This document shows positions 39,867-48,279 of a stretch of DNA of 64,000 nucleotides, in pieces; positions within the stretch are counted from its first letter, which is position 1; each line of letters opens with the position of its first letter. The translations under genes were made by a program, and so were the position numbers. This DNA comes from Oscillospiraceae bacterium (GTDB taxonomy: Bacteria > Bacillota > Clostridia > Oscillospirales > Oscillospiraceae): contig SVLE01000002.1 in NCBI GenBank assembly GCA_015068065.1, positions 19,172 to 83,171 on the forward strand, in the 5' to 3' direction. The notes under the pieces are model-generated. The model had not been told where the DNA came from and ran no database searches. It saw only the letters and a program-made list of their open reading frames with translations.

Positions 39867-41045
39867 TTAACCTCTGCGATTGAAGATCTTCTGCAGAATA
39901 TCCCAATCCTCATCGGAAACGGAGGTCTTTTCCTCCGCCACAGGCTCCTGCTCAGCAACAGGGGCAACCTCGGGAACAACGGCAACCTCTTCCGCCACCA
40001 AAGGGACAGGTGCGGCCACAGGTGCAGCCTGCTCCTCCACCTTGGCCTTAGCCTCGGTATAGGGCTCGCTGGTCAGAACACCCTTATCCTCATCAAAACC
40101 GGTGGCGATGACCGTAACACGGATCTCGTCCTCCAGAGTCTCGTCAAAGGCGGCACCGAAAATAATGTTGGCATCGGGATGAGCGGCCTCCTGCACCAGA
40201 TTGGCGGCAGTCTCCACCTCTTCCAGACCGATATCCATGGAGCCGGTCACATTGATCAACACGCCGCGGGCGCCGTTGATAGAGGTCTCCAGCAAGGGGC
40301 TGGAAATAGCCATACGAGCAGCTTCCTCAGCTTTGCCCTTACCGGCGGCACGGCCAACACCCATGTGGGCACGGCCCGCGTCCTTCATAACAGCGGTTAC
40401 GTCGGCAAAGTCCAGGTTAATGAACCCGGTATTCTTAATCAGGTCGGAAATGGACTGAACCGCCTGCTGCAACACGTCGTCTGCGATCTCAAAGGCATTA
40501 AGCATAGTGATCTTCTGATCGGTGGCCAGCTTGAGACGCTCATTGGGAATGATGACCAGAGAGTCCACCTTGCCCCGCAGTTCCTTGATGCCTTCCTCGG
40601 CACGCATCATGCGGCGGCTGCCCTCAAAGCGGAAGGGCTTGGTGACCACACCAACAGTAAGTACACCCATCTCCTTGGCAATATCAGCCACGATGGGAGC
40701 CGCGCCCGTACCGGTGCCACCGCCCATACCGGCGGTGATAAAGACCATATCCGCATCCTCCAGCGCCTTGGAGATCTGTGTGCGGTTTTCCTCTGCAGAC
40801 TTGCGGCCCACCTCGGGGTCGGAACCGGCACCCTGACCGTTGGTCAGCTTTTCGCCGATCTGGATCTTGTAGGTGGCACTGGAAACGCTCAACGCCTGCT
40901 TATCGGTGTTGACGGCAATAAAGTCTACGTTTTTGGTGCCCGTGCGGACCATGCGGTTGACCACATTGTTGCCGCCGCCGCCTACGCCAACTACCTTAAT
41001 ATTGACAACACCGCTGTCATGTCCCATGTCTAATTCGAAACCCAT
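39867..41045 (-). CDS. ftsZ: cell division protein FtsZ
   Basis: [33 protein letters not shown] tubulin signature, C-terminal conserved peptide; AGGAGGAG RBS. Confidence 0.98.
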   Translation of the reverse strand: MGFELDMGHDSGVVNIKVVGVGGGGNNVVNRMVRTGTKNVDFIAVNTDKQALSVSSATYKIQIGEKLTNGQGAGSDPEVGRKSAEENRTQISKALEDADMVFITAGMGGGTGTGAAPIVADIAKEMGVLTVGVVTKPFRFEGSRRMMRAEEGIKELRGKVDSLVIIPNERLKLATDQKITMLNAFEIADDVLQQAVQSISDLIKNTGFINLDFADVTAVMKDAGRAHMGVGRAAGKGKAEEAARMAISSPLLETSINGARGVLINVTGSMDIGLEEVETAANLVQEAAHPDANIIFGAAFDETLEDEIRVTVIATGFDEDKGVLTSEPYTEAKAKVEEQAAPVAAPVPLVAEEVAVVPEVAPVAEQEPVAEEKTSVSDEDWDILQKIFNRRG

Positions 41046-41212
41046 CGTTGCTCCTCCTAAGTAAAAGTGGGTGCTCCCAAACAACAAGCCCTTGGGGAAA
41101 CACCCCCACCTGATATCCCATATCTAGTTTATTGTATCGCTCTTTTTTCATCAGGTCAAGGGGGCAAACCGATTTTCCCCGCACTTTTCCTGCCTTTTTG
41201 CGTCGTTTTTTA

Positions 41213-41974
41213 TCATGCAGGGCTGAAAACCACAGTGTAATCCTTCACTGTCAGGTCCAGAGTGCCCGTTTCATAGTCCTCCAGTGTGTCTACCGCTTTT
41301 CCCATGGCACCCAGCAGATAGTCAAAATCTCCGCTGACCGGTAGCTTTACCGTAAATCGTCCATCATAGTCCATGAGGATACGGGAGGCAGAAGACATAT
41401 CGATCCAACTCACTTGTTCCAGTGCGCCGTATTTATCCAGACTCTGAAGCAAAGCCAGGAGTCCGTCGCCCCGAGCCTGCTGGCCTTCCCGCACCACCAG
41501 CGGCAGTCCGCTTTCCGGCTGCACAGCATGCAGGCCGTCCACCCGGATCACACCGGTGTCCGCCTGTTCCACAAACTCCAGCAACTTGCCTGACTTGCTG
41601 ATCAGCCACTCTCCCTCTTCAGCCGGCAGGCGGGCGGCCGGGCGGCACTCATTCACTGTTATAATCAGGGTATCAGGCCAGCCCCGGCGGATGTTCACAC
41701 CCTCCACATAGGGCAACAGCCGGCGAATCCGGCGGGCCGTATCAAATTTGTTCATCCCAAACAAATTATCCCCCTGCACGATGTCGGAAGCGTCAATGAT
41801 TTGTTGGGCGCTGTATCGCATGTTTCCCGCCACTACCACTTCCTCCACACGGAAGAACACCGTGGCACCAATCAACACGGCCACAACCATAGCGATCACG
41901 ACCAGCATTTTATAGAGGAAGCCGAAGCGTCCCCGTTTTCTGTACCGTCTGCGGTTGTGTCTGGCCGGTGACAT
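41213..41974 (-). CDS. ftsQ: cell division protein FtsQ/DivIB
   Basis: Single TM then POTRA-like VEEVVVAGNMRYSAQQIIDASDIVQGDNLFGMN. Confidence 0.88.
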   Translation of the reverse strand: MSPARHNRRRYRKRGRFGFLYKMLVVIAMVVAVLIGATVFFRVEEVVVAGNMRYSAQQIIDASDIVQGDNLFGMNKFDTARRIRRLLPYVEGVNIRRGWPDTLIITVNECRPAARLPAEEGEWLISKSGKLLEFVEQADTGVIRVDGLHAVQPESGLPLVVREGQQARGDGLLALLQSLDKYGALEQVSWIDMSSASRILMDYDGRFTVKLPVSGDFDYLLGAMGKAVDTLEDYETGTLDLTVKDYTVVFSPA

Positions 41975-41988
41975 GGTGCACCTTCTTT

Positions 41989-43245
41989 CTATGCGTGCTT
42001 TCTTTCTATGGCGGCATCCAGCCCGCTCAATTTCAGTTCCAAATGGTCATATCCGCGGTCGATGTGGTGCAGTTCTCCAACCCGGCTGGTCCCCTCTGCT
42101 GCCAACGCCGCAATCACCAGTGCCGCACCGCCCCGCAGGTCGGTACTGCACACATGCGCCGAGCGCAGGGGTGCACCGCGCACGACGGCCGTGCGTCCGG
42201 TCAGCCGAATGTCAGCCCCCATACGTGCAAGCTCACTCACATGGCGGTATCGGCTGCGGAAAATATTTTCTTCAAACACCGTTTCTCCCTGCCCGCTGGC
42301 CAGCGCAGCCATGACCACAGCCTGCGCATCCGTGGGAAAACCGGGATAGGGAGCCGTGCGAACGGGGCGTACCCCGTTCAGTCTGCCATTGCTGCGCAGG
42401 CAGATCAAATCCTTCTCGGTATGCAGTACACAGCCCGCTTCTTCCATGACATCCAGCACAGTGGACAGATGTTCCGGGCAGACACCGGTCAGTTCCAGTT
42501 CTCCCCCGGCGGCACCTACTGCAGATAGGTACGTGGCCGCAACAATGCGATCGGCCATCACGGTGTGTTCCGCTGCTCCGATACGGGTACTGCCCTGCAC
42601 CGTAATCACGTCACTGCCCGCACCCGTGACCCGGGCACCCAGTGCGTTCAAAAAGTTTTGAAGATCTTCTATTTCTGGCTCCCGGGCCGCACCCACGATG
42701 GTCGTCGTCTGCTGACTTCCGCAGGCAGCCAGCATGGTATTCTCTGTGGCCCCCACGCTGGGAAACGGCAGATGGATCCTGCAGCCCCGCAGCCCACCGG
42801 GGGTTCGACAGTGCAGCACGCCGTCTTCTTCCCAAATCTGCGCACCCAGTCTGCGCAGGGCGTCCAAATGCAGGTCAATGGGTCTTGGCCCCAGCTCACA
42901 GCCTCCGGGATAAGAGATCTGCGCCTGCCCCAACCGGGCCAGGATCGCACCCAGAAAAATCACAGAGGAGCGCATTTCCCGCATCAGATGCTCCGGAATC
43001 TCTCCACCGTTTACGCCGGAAGCATCTACGATGACTGCATCCGCTTCCCTGCGCACTTTGCACCCCAGACCGCGCAGGATCTGCAGAGTAGCCGTCACAT
43101 CAGACAGGTCGGGGCAGTTGCGTATCACACACTCCCCCGGCGAAAGGATGCAGGCGGCCAAAATGGGCAGGACGCTGTTCTTTGCTCCCTGGACCGCAAG
43201 CCTGCCGGACAAACGCCGGCGGCCGGTAATTTCAAAAAAACTCAT
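41989..43245 (-). CDS. murA: UDP-N-acetylglucosamine 1-carboxyvinyltransferase
   Basis: LAVQGAKNSVLPILAAC, GGCELGPRPIDLHL, PTDAQAVVMAALASGQG. Confidence 0.95.
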   Translation of the reverse strand: MSFFEITGRRRLSGRLAVQGAKNSVLPILAACILSPGECVIRNCPDLSDVTATLQILRGLGCKVRREADAVIVDASGVNGGEIPEHLMREMRSSVIFLGAILARLGQAQISYPGGCELGPRPIDLHLDALRRLGAQIWEEDGVLHCRTPGGLRGCRIHLPFPSVGATENTMLAACGSQQTTTIVGAAREPEIEDLQNFLNALGARVTGAGSDVITVQGSTRIGAAEHTVMADRIVAATYLSAVGAAGGELELTGVCPEHLSTVLDVMEEAGCVLHTEKDLICLRSNGRLNGVRPVRTAPYPGFPTDAQAVVMAALASGQGETVFEENIFRSRYRHVSELARMGADIRLTGRTAVVRGAPLRSAHVCSTDLRGGAALVIAALAAEGTSRVGELHHIDRGYDHLELKLSGLDAAIERKHA

Positions 43246-43312
43246 GGGATAGCCTCCAGACCTCACATATTCAGGCTATCCTATGCCGCTTTGGCAATTT
43301 TGGTTTATCTGT

Positions 43313-44431
43313 TCACTTCATCAGGTCGCGCAACACCTGATAGATGGTCTCACTTGCATTGGGCACCGCTGCGGCATTGAGTGCACGGGCCATATCCTCC
43401 CGACGTTTGGCGTCACCAAGCAGACCGGAAACCGTATCAAAGAGCACCGCGCCGGTGCAGTCCTTCTCCAAAAGAACCACAGCACCCTGCTGCTTCTCCA
43501 ACACCCGGGCGTTTTTCTCCTGATGATTGGCCGTCACGTTGGGGGACGGCACAAGAATACTCGGCTTTGCGATGGCAGTCAGTTCCGAAATGGTGGACGC
43601 ACCGGCCCGGCACAACACCACATCCGCCGCCGCCATGACAAGGGGCATGTCGTAGATATATTCCCGCACCTGCAGGTCTCCTTCACGGGCCTTCACCCCA
43701 CGCTTGTCCAACGCCTCCATAACGCGCTGATAATCCCGGCCTGCACCATGGATATGGTGGAATGGCGTTCCCGCCTTCTGCTCCAGTTCCATGAAGTCCA
43801 CGGTCTGGTCATTCATCACCCGTGCACCCAGAGAGCCCCAGTAAGACAACAACAAGGGCCGGTCATCGGTCAGGCCCAACTGCTGCCGTGCCTGAGCTTT
43901 GGTGTAGCGGAAAAAGTCTGCGCGCACCGGAGTTCCGGTGACGATCACCTTGTCCGGATCGTCATAATGGGCCCGACTGGCCTCAAATCCCACCAGCACC
44001 CGATCCACTACTTTGGACAGCGTCTTGGTTGTCAGCCCGGGAACAGCGTTAGACTCATGCACAGCGGTGGGAATGCCCCGCTTTGCCGCCTGCTTCACCA
44101 CCGGGTAGGATGCATATCCACCCGTACCCACGACCAGGTCTGGCTTGAATTCATCCAGAATATGTCGGGCCTGGCTCCGGGATCGCTGCATATTCACCAG
44201 TGTGCCCAGATTGTGGACAATATCCTTAGGCTTGAGCGAGCGGTGGAAGTTGGTAATGGTCACCGTGCGGATCTCATACCCCTCCTTGGGCACAAGGCGG
44301 GTCTCCATGCCGCCGTCCGCGCCCACAAAAAGCACCTTGCAGTCCGGGTGGCGCTCCTGAAACATGCGTGCCAGCGCCACCGCCGGATTGACATGACCGG
44401 CCGTTCCGCCGCAGGTAAAGAGAATATTCAT
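43313..44431 (-). CDS. murG: undecaprenyldiphospho-muramoylpentapeptide beta-N-acetylglucosaminyltransferase
   Basis: FTCGGTAGHVNPAVALA, VGTGGYASYPVVKQA, HESNAVPGLTTK, CRAGASTISEL. Confidence 0.97.
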   Translation of the reverse strand: MNILFTCGGTAGHVNPAVALARMFQERHPDCKVLFVGADGGMETRLVPKEGYEIRTVTITNFHRSLKPKDIVHNLGTLVNMQRSRSQARHILDEFKPDLVVGTGGYASYPVVKQAAKRGIPTAVHESNAVPGLTTKTLSKVVDRVLVGFEASRAHYDDPDKVIVTGTPVRADFFRYTKAQARQQLGLTDDRPLLLSYWGSLGARVMNDQTVDFMELEQKAGTPFHHIHGAGRDYQRVMEALDKRGVKAREGDLQVREYIYDMPLVMAAADVVLCRAGASTISELTAIAKPSILVPSPNVTANHQEKNARVLEKQQGAVVLLEKDCTGAVLFDTVSGLLGDAKRREDMARALNAAAVPNASETIYQVLRDLMK

Positions 44432-44530
44432 GGTTGTCTTCACTCCATCTTGTTTTGCGTGTCTGCCCCCTGCACTCAATCCTGTCAGGCTGCGGATTGA
44501 GCGCATGGCCGGGGCGCCTATCCTCCGCAC

Positions 44531-45751
44531 TCAATCCTGTTTGGGAGCCGGTATCTGTCTGGATATACTCAGCATAATTCCCACTTCTGCCAGTTGAATG
44601 ATCAGTGCTGTTCCGCCGTAGCTGAAGAAGGGCAGAGAGATACCCGTGTTGGGGATCAGATTGGTGACCACGCCGATGTTCAAAAACACCTGCACTGCGA
44701 ACAGGGTGGTGATTCCCACGCCCACCAGTGCACCGAACCGGTCGCGGGCGTGAAGAGCCAACCAGTATCCCCGCAGGATGAACAGCATAAACAGGATCAG
44801 GATCATTATTCCGCCGATCATGCCAAGCTCCTCCACCGCCACAGAGAAGATGAAGTCATTCTCCGCCTCGGGCAGAAACAGGAATTTCTGGCTGCTTTTG
44901 CCCAGTCCGCGTCCCAACAGGCCGCCCGACCCAATGGCATACAGAGACTGTATGGTCTGGTATCCCTTGCCAAGAGAGTCGCTCCACGGATCCAGCCACA
45001 GCTGGACGCGGGAGGTCATGTACGGAGTCATGGTGATCACGAACCACAGTCCGCCGGCCACCACACCGATGCCCAACGCAAACCACCGCAGGCTGATGCC
45101 CGCTGCGAACAGGACGGCAGCGCCGCCCGCCATGACCAGGATCGTACCGGACAGATGGGGTTCCAGCAGTAACAGGCCGGCAATGATTACCAACACAACG
45201 CCATAGGGAACCAATTCCATAAACCCGATCTTTTCCAGCCATGCACAGAAACGGCCCCAGCGTGTCCGCTTATTCCACTTGACTTTTTTCTTGTTAATGG
45301 CGTCCCGCTTGGAAAGACGGGCCGCAAAGTACAGAATCACCGCGATTTTGGCGATCTCCGAGGGTTGGAAGGTGGGACCGGCCACCAGCAACAGCTTCAG
45401 CCAGCGCTGGGCGCCGTTCAGGGTCACACCAAGAGGAGTGGGGACCAGTGCCAGCAGTACTATCGAACCGATCAGCGCAGGCAGGGACAGGATGCGCAGA
45501 TACTGATAATTGAATTTGGAAACCCCGTACATAACCGCAAGACCGATCAGCGCGTACCGGGTCTGTGCAATGGCATAGGCCAGTGGCGAGTCCGTCTTCG
45601 GGTCATAATAAGCCGTGGCATAGGAGGCAGACAGCACCATGATCAGCCCCACACCCAGCAGCAGCAGGGTCAGCATCAGCAGCGGCAGATCCACCGGTCC
45701 GCGGGCCAGTTGTTCTTCCACCGTCAGGTCACGTTTTGCTTTTCGGGCCAC
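44531..45751 (-). CDS. ftsW: SEDS-family peptidoglycan polymerase (FtsW/SpoVE)
   Basis: SEDS topology; LLVAGPTFQPSEIAKIAVI; FIFSVAVEELGMIGG; LIPNTGISLPFFSYGGTALI. Confidence 0.95.
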   Translation of the reverse strand: MARKAKRDLTVEEQLARGPVDLPLLMLTLLLLGVGLIMVLSASYATAYYDPKTDSPLAYAIAQTRYALIGLAVMYGVSKFNYQYLRILSLPALIGSIVLLALVPTPLGVTLNGAQRWLKLLLVAGPTFQPSEIAKIAVILYFAARLSKRDAINKKKVKWNKRTRWGRFCAWLEKIGFMELVPYGVVLVIIAGLLLLEPHLSGTILVMAGGAAVLFAAGISLRWFALGIGVVAGGLWFVITMTPYMTSRVQLWLDPWSDSLGKGYQTIQSLYAIGSGGLLGRGLGKSSQKFLFLPEAENDFIFSVAVEELGMIGGIMILILFMLFILRGYWLALHARDRFGALVGVGITTLFAVQVFLNIGVVTNLIPNTGISLPFFSYGGTALIIQLAEVGIMLSISRQIPAPKQD

Positions 45752-45812
45752 AGTGCTCCCTCCTTTCCTGATTTCTCCTGCAAAGCTTTTGCCACGAGCC
45801 TATCCTACGCAC

Positions 45813-46805
45813 TCAAAGTACAATTCGATCCATCACGCCCCAGAACGCCAGCAGACACATGAGCATGGTGATCAGGGAGAATACGCAAAACAGCTTGACT
45901 TCGCTCCAGCCACCCATTTCCAGATGGTGGTGCAGGGGAGCCATGCGGAAGATTCGCTTGCCGTGGCTCAACTTGAAGTAAGTGACCTGAATGATGTCGG
46001 AAAGTACTTCGGCCACATAGATAATACCAATGACCGGTATGATCAGTGGGATATTCAGGGCAAAGGCCATGCCGCACACCGCGCCTCCCAGAAACAGAGA
46101 GCCGGTGTCTCCCATAAACACCTTGGCCGGGTGGAAATTAAACAGCAAAAATGCCGTCAGACCACCTGCCAGCGCCGCAGCAAACAATCCCAGTTCCGTG
46201 TAGCCGTACCACGCCGCCACCGCCACATAGAACAGCGCCACCGGAATGGTCACACCGGCCGCCAGGCCGTCCACACCGTCCGTGATGTTGACCGCGTTAA
46301 CGGTAGCCACCATAACAAAGGCAGCAAACACCATGTATACCGGCCAGGACAGGATCAGTTCCACACCCAAAAAGGGAATGTACAGATTGGGCGTCAGTAG
46401 GCCCAGATGGCGCAGCAGCACTGTAAATGCAATAGACGCGGACAGCTGAAGCAGAAACTTCTGAGGAGCGGTCAGACCTGTGTTGTGGTGATGCTTCACC
46501 TTTTCGTAGTCATCCACAAATCCGATCACACCGAACACCAGCGCAAACAGAAATACCAGCAGATGGGCCACGTGCCCGTACAGCATCAGCTGCCAGCCCG
46601 CCACGATCAGCGCCACACCGATGCCTGCAATGAACATCAGGCCGCCCATGGTGGGCGTACCCTGTTTCGACATATGCCAGGTTGGGCCGATTTCCTTGAT
46701 AGACTGCCCCGCCTTCAGCGCCCGCAGTACAGGAATCAAAACTTTCCCAAGCACCGCCGAAACCACAAAGGCTACAATAAAACTAACGATCAATGACATG
46801 GTCAA
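45813..46805 (-). CDS. mraY: phospho-N-acetylmuramoyl-pentapeptide-transferase
   Basis: KQGTPTMGGLMFI, FVDDYEKV, NAVNITDGVDGLAAG, FMGDTGSL, HHHLEMGGWSE. Confidence 0.98.
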   Translation of the reverse strand: MTMSLIVSFIVAFVVSAVLGKVLIPVLRALKAGQSIKEIGPTWHMSKQGTPTMGGLMFIAGIGVALIVAGWQLMLYGHVAHLLVFLFALVFGVIGFVDDYEKVKHHHNTGLTAPQKFLLQLSASIAFTVLLRHLGLLTPNLYIPFLGVELILSWPVYMVFAAFVMVATVNAVNITDGVDGLAAGVTIPVALFYVAVAAWYGYTELGLFAAALAGGLTAFLLFNFHPAKVFMGDTGSLFLGGAVCGMAFALNIPLIIPVIGIIYVAEVLSDIIQVTYFKLSHGKRIFRMAPLHHHLEMGGWSEVKLFCVFSLITMLMCLLAFWGVMDRIVL

Positions 46806-46841
46806 AACCTCCCCCGCAGGGTCTCTTTTGTATCCCGTCCG

Positions 46842-48245
46842 TCATCTGCCGGTTGGGATTCTTTTCTCTTTTAAAATGCGATGGTGCGCGCAGATGCAAC
46901 TGCGGATAAACTCCCGCTCATCCGGCTGAGCCGACTTCTCTGCCTGCTCATCCGGCGGACCTGCAAATACGATCACATCACCCGGCCCGGCCTGTTCCAG
47001 CGCATATCGCACCGCTTTGGACCGGTCTGCCTCCACAACACAGGGCCGCTGCCACGCGCCCATGCCCTCACGCACATCATTAATAATATCTGTCCGGCCA
47101 CGCCGGGTCAAGTTACTTCCCGTCAGCACGACCCGGTCCGAAAGTTGCTCAGCCACACTACCCATGCCCACACGAACTGCCGACGCACCCTGCTCGTTGC
47201 AGCCAAGCACACATACAAGCTGCCCCGCCGTAAATTCACGGGCACTGGTCAATAATTTTTCCAGGCTCTGCGGGCAGTCCGCCCGATCCAGCACCACAGT
47301 GTAGGCCGCCGGTACGCTCAGCACTTCCATCCGCCCCTGTGGCCCCTGTACACAGCGCATCACTCTGGCCATCCGTTCCCACTTCAGGCCGAGGCACAGG
47401 CCGCAGGAAAGGGCACACAATCCGTGATATAAGGAAAATCCCCCGGGCACCGGCAGGTGAATGCGCTGCACATGACCCACAGCAACCGCTTCAAACTCCA
47501 TATGTCCGGGATAAAGCCGCAGATTTTTTGCCGTCAGGTCGGCACAGGTTTTATTTTCAGAATAAGTAAAGGTGTGTTCCGGGATGATATCAGCATAATC
47601 CTCCCAGTCTTTCTCGTCAAGATTCAGCACCACCGTATCGCTGGCACACAACAGACCGGAAAGTTCCTCCCTGCCGCTCACCGGGCCGGTCAGTGCCGTT
47701 ACACTCATCCGCAAACCACTGTAGAGTCGCCGCTCCATCCCTGTTTGATCCAGCTGTATGATCACATGGGTGCAGCGTGCATCCGCCATCCGCCGCAACA
47801 CGGCCTGTAACTGCACACAACTGTCCATCCACCGGCCCCGGGGCAGTTCTACTCCCCGAAACCGTATCCCATTGGGAGCAACAGTACCCACACGGGTATG
47901 GGGCATTCGTTCCAGCATCGCCCGCATCAGATGGACCACCAGATCGCCTTCTCCATCCCCGGCAACACAAATCAGAGTCATATTCCGGGCCGGATGACAA
48001 AACCAGTTCCCTGCCATCACCCCAAGGGTCTTCCATGGATCCTCTCCCCCGGGAACAATCGCCGCAGCACCCAGGTTTCTTGCCTGCACTCCGGTCAGTC
48101 CGCTGCCGGGCAGCTCCACAAATGCAGACCCGTACAGTTCATCCTCCGCCGCAGCAGAAATGGAATTTATTTCCAGTTCCGGGTCCAGCCGCCCTCCCTC
48201 AAGGGGTAGGCCGGCCATAAGGTCGCGCAATTTCAAGCCTGTCAC
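46842..48245 (-). CDS. MurE-like Mur-ligase-fold protein with degenerate catalytic motifs
   Basis: N-terminal MurE-like GSAFVELPGSGLTGVQARNLGAAAIV and domain order; P-loop reads CVAGDGEGDLVVHL; sits at the murE position between spoVD and mraY. Confidence 0.75.
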   Translation of the reverse strand: MTGLKLRDLMAGLPLEGGRLDPELEINSISAAAEDELYGSAFVELPGSGLTGVQARNLGAAAIVPGGEDPWKTLGVMAGNWFCHPARNMTLICVAGDGEGDLVVHLMRAMLERMPHTRVGTVAPNGIRFRGVELPRGRWMDSCVQLQAVLRRMADARCTHVIIQLDQTGMERRLYSGLRMSVTALTGPVSGREELSGLLCASDTVVLNLDEKDWEDYADIIPEHTFTYSENKTCADLTAKNLRLYPGHMEFEAVAVGHVQRIHLPVPGGFSLYHGLCALSCGLCLGLKWERMARVMRCVQGPQGRMEVLSVPAAYTVVLDRADCPQSLEKLLTSAREFTAGQLVCVLGCNEQGASAVRVGMGSVAEQLSDRVVLTGSNLTRRGRTDIINDVREGMGAWQRPCVVEADRSKAVRYALEQAGPGDVIVFAGPPDEQAEKSAQPDEREFIRSCICAHHRILKEKRIPTGR

Positions 48246-48279
48246 CCCTGAAGGGCGGTTTCATTCTCTTTTTTCCTCG

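Noticed and set aside
38730-41033. 369-aa minus-strand and 405-aa plus-strand ORFs
   Set aside because: Antisense to the uracil permease and ftsZ respectively; compositionally biased artefacts.
41989-42016. Duplicated CATAGAAAGAA at the murA 3' end
   Set aside because: Short low-complexity duplication at a gene end; no structural or regulatory support.
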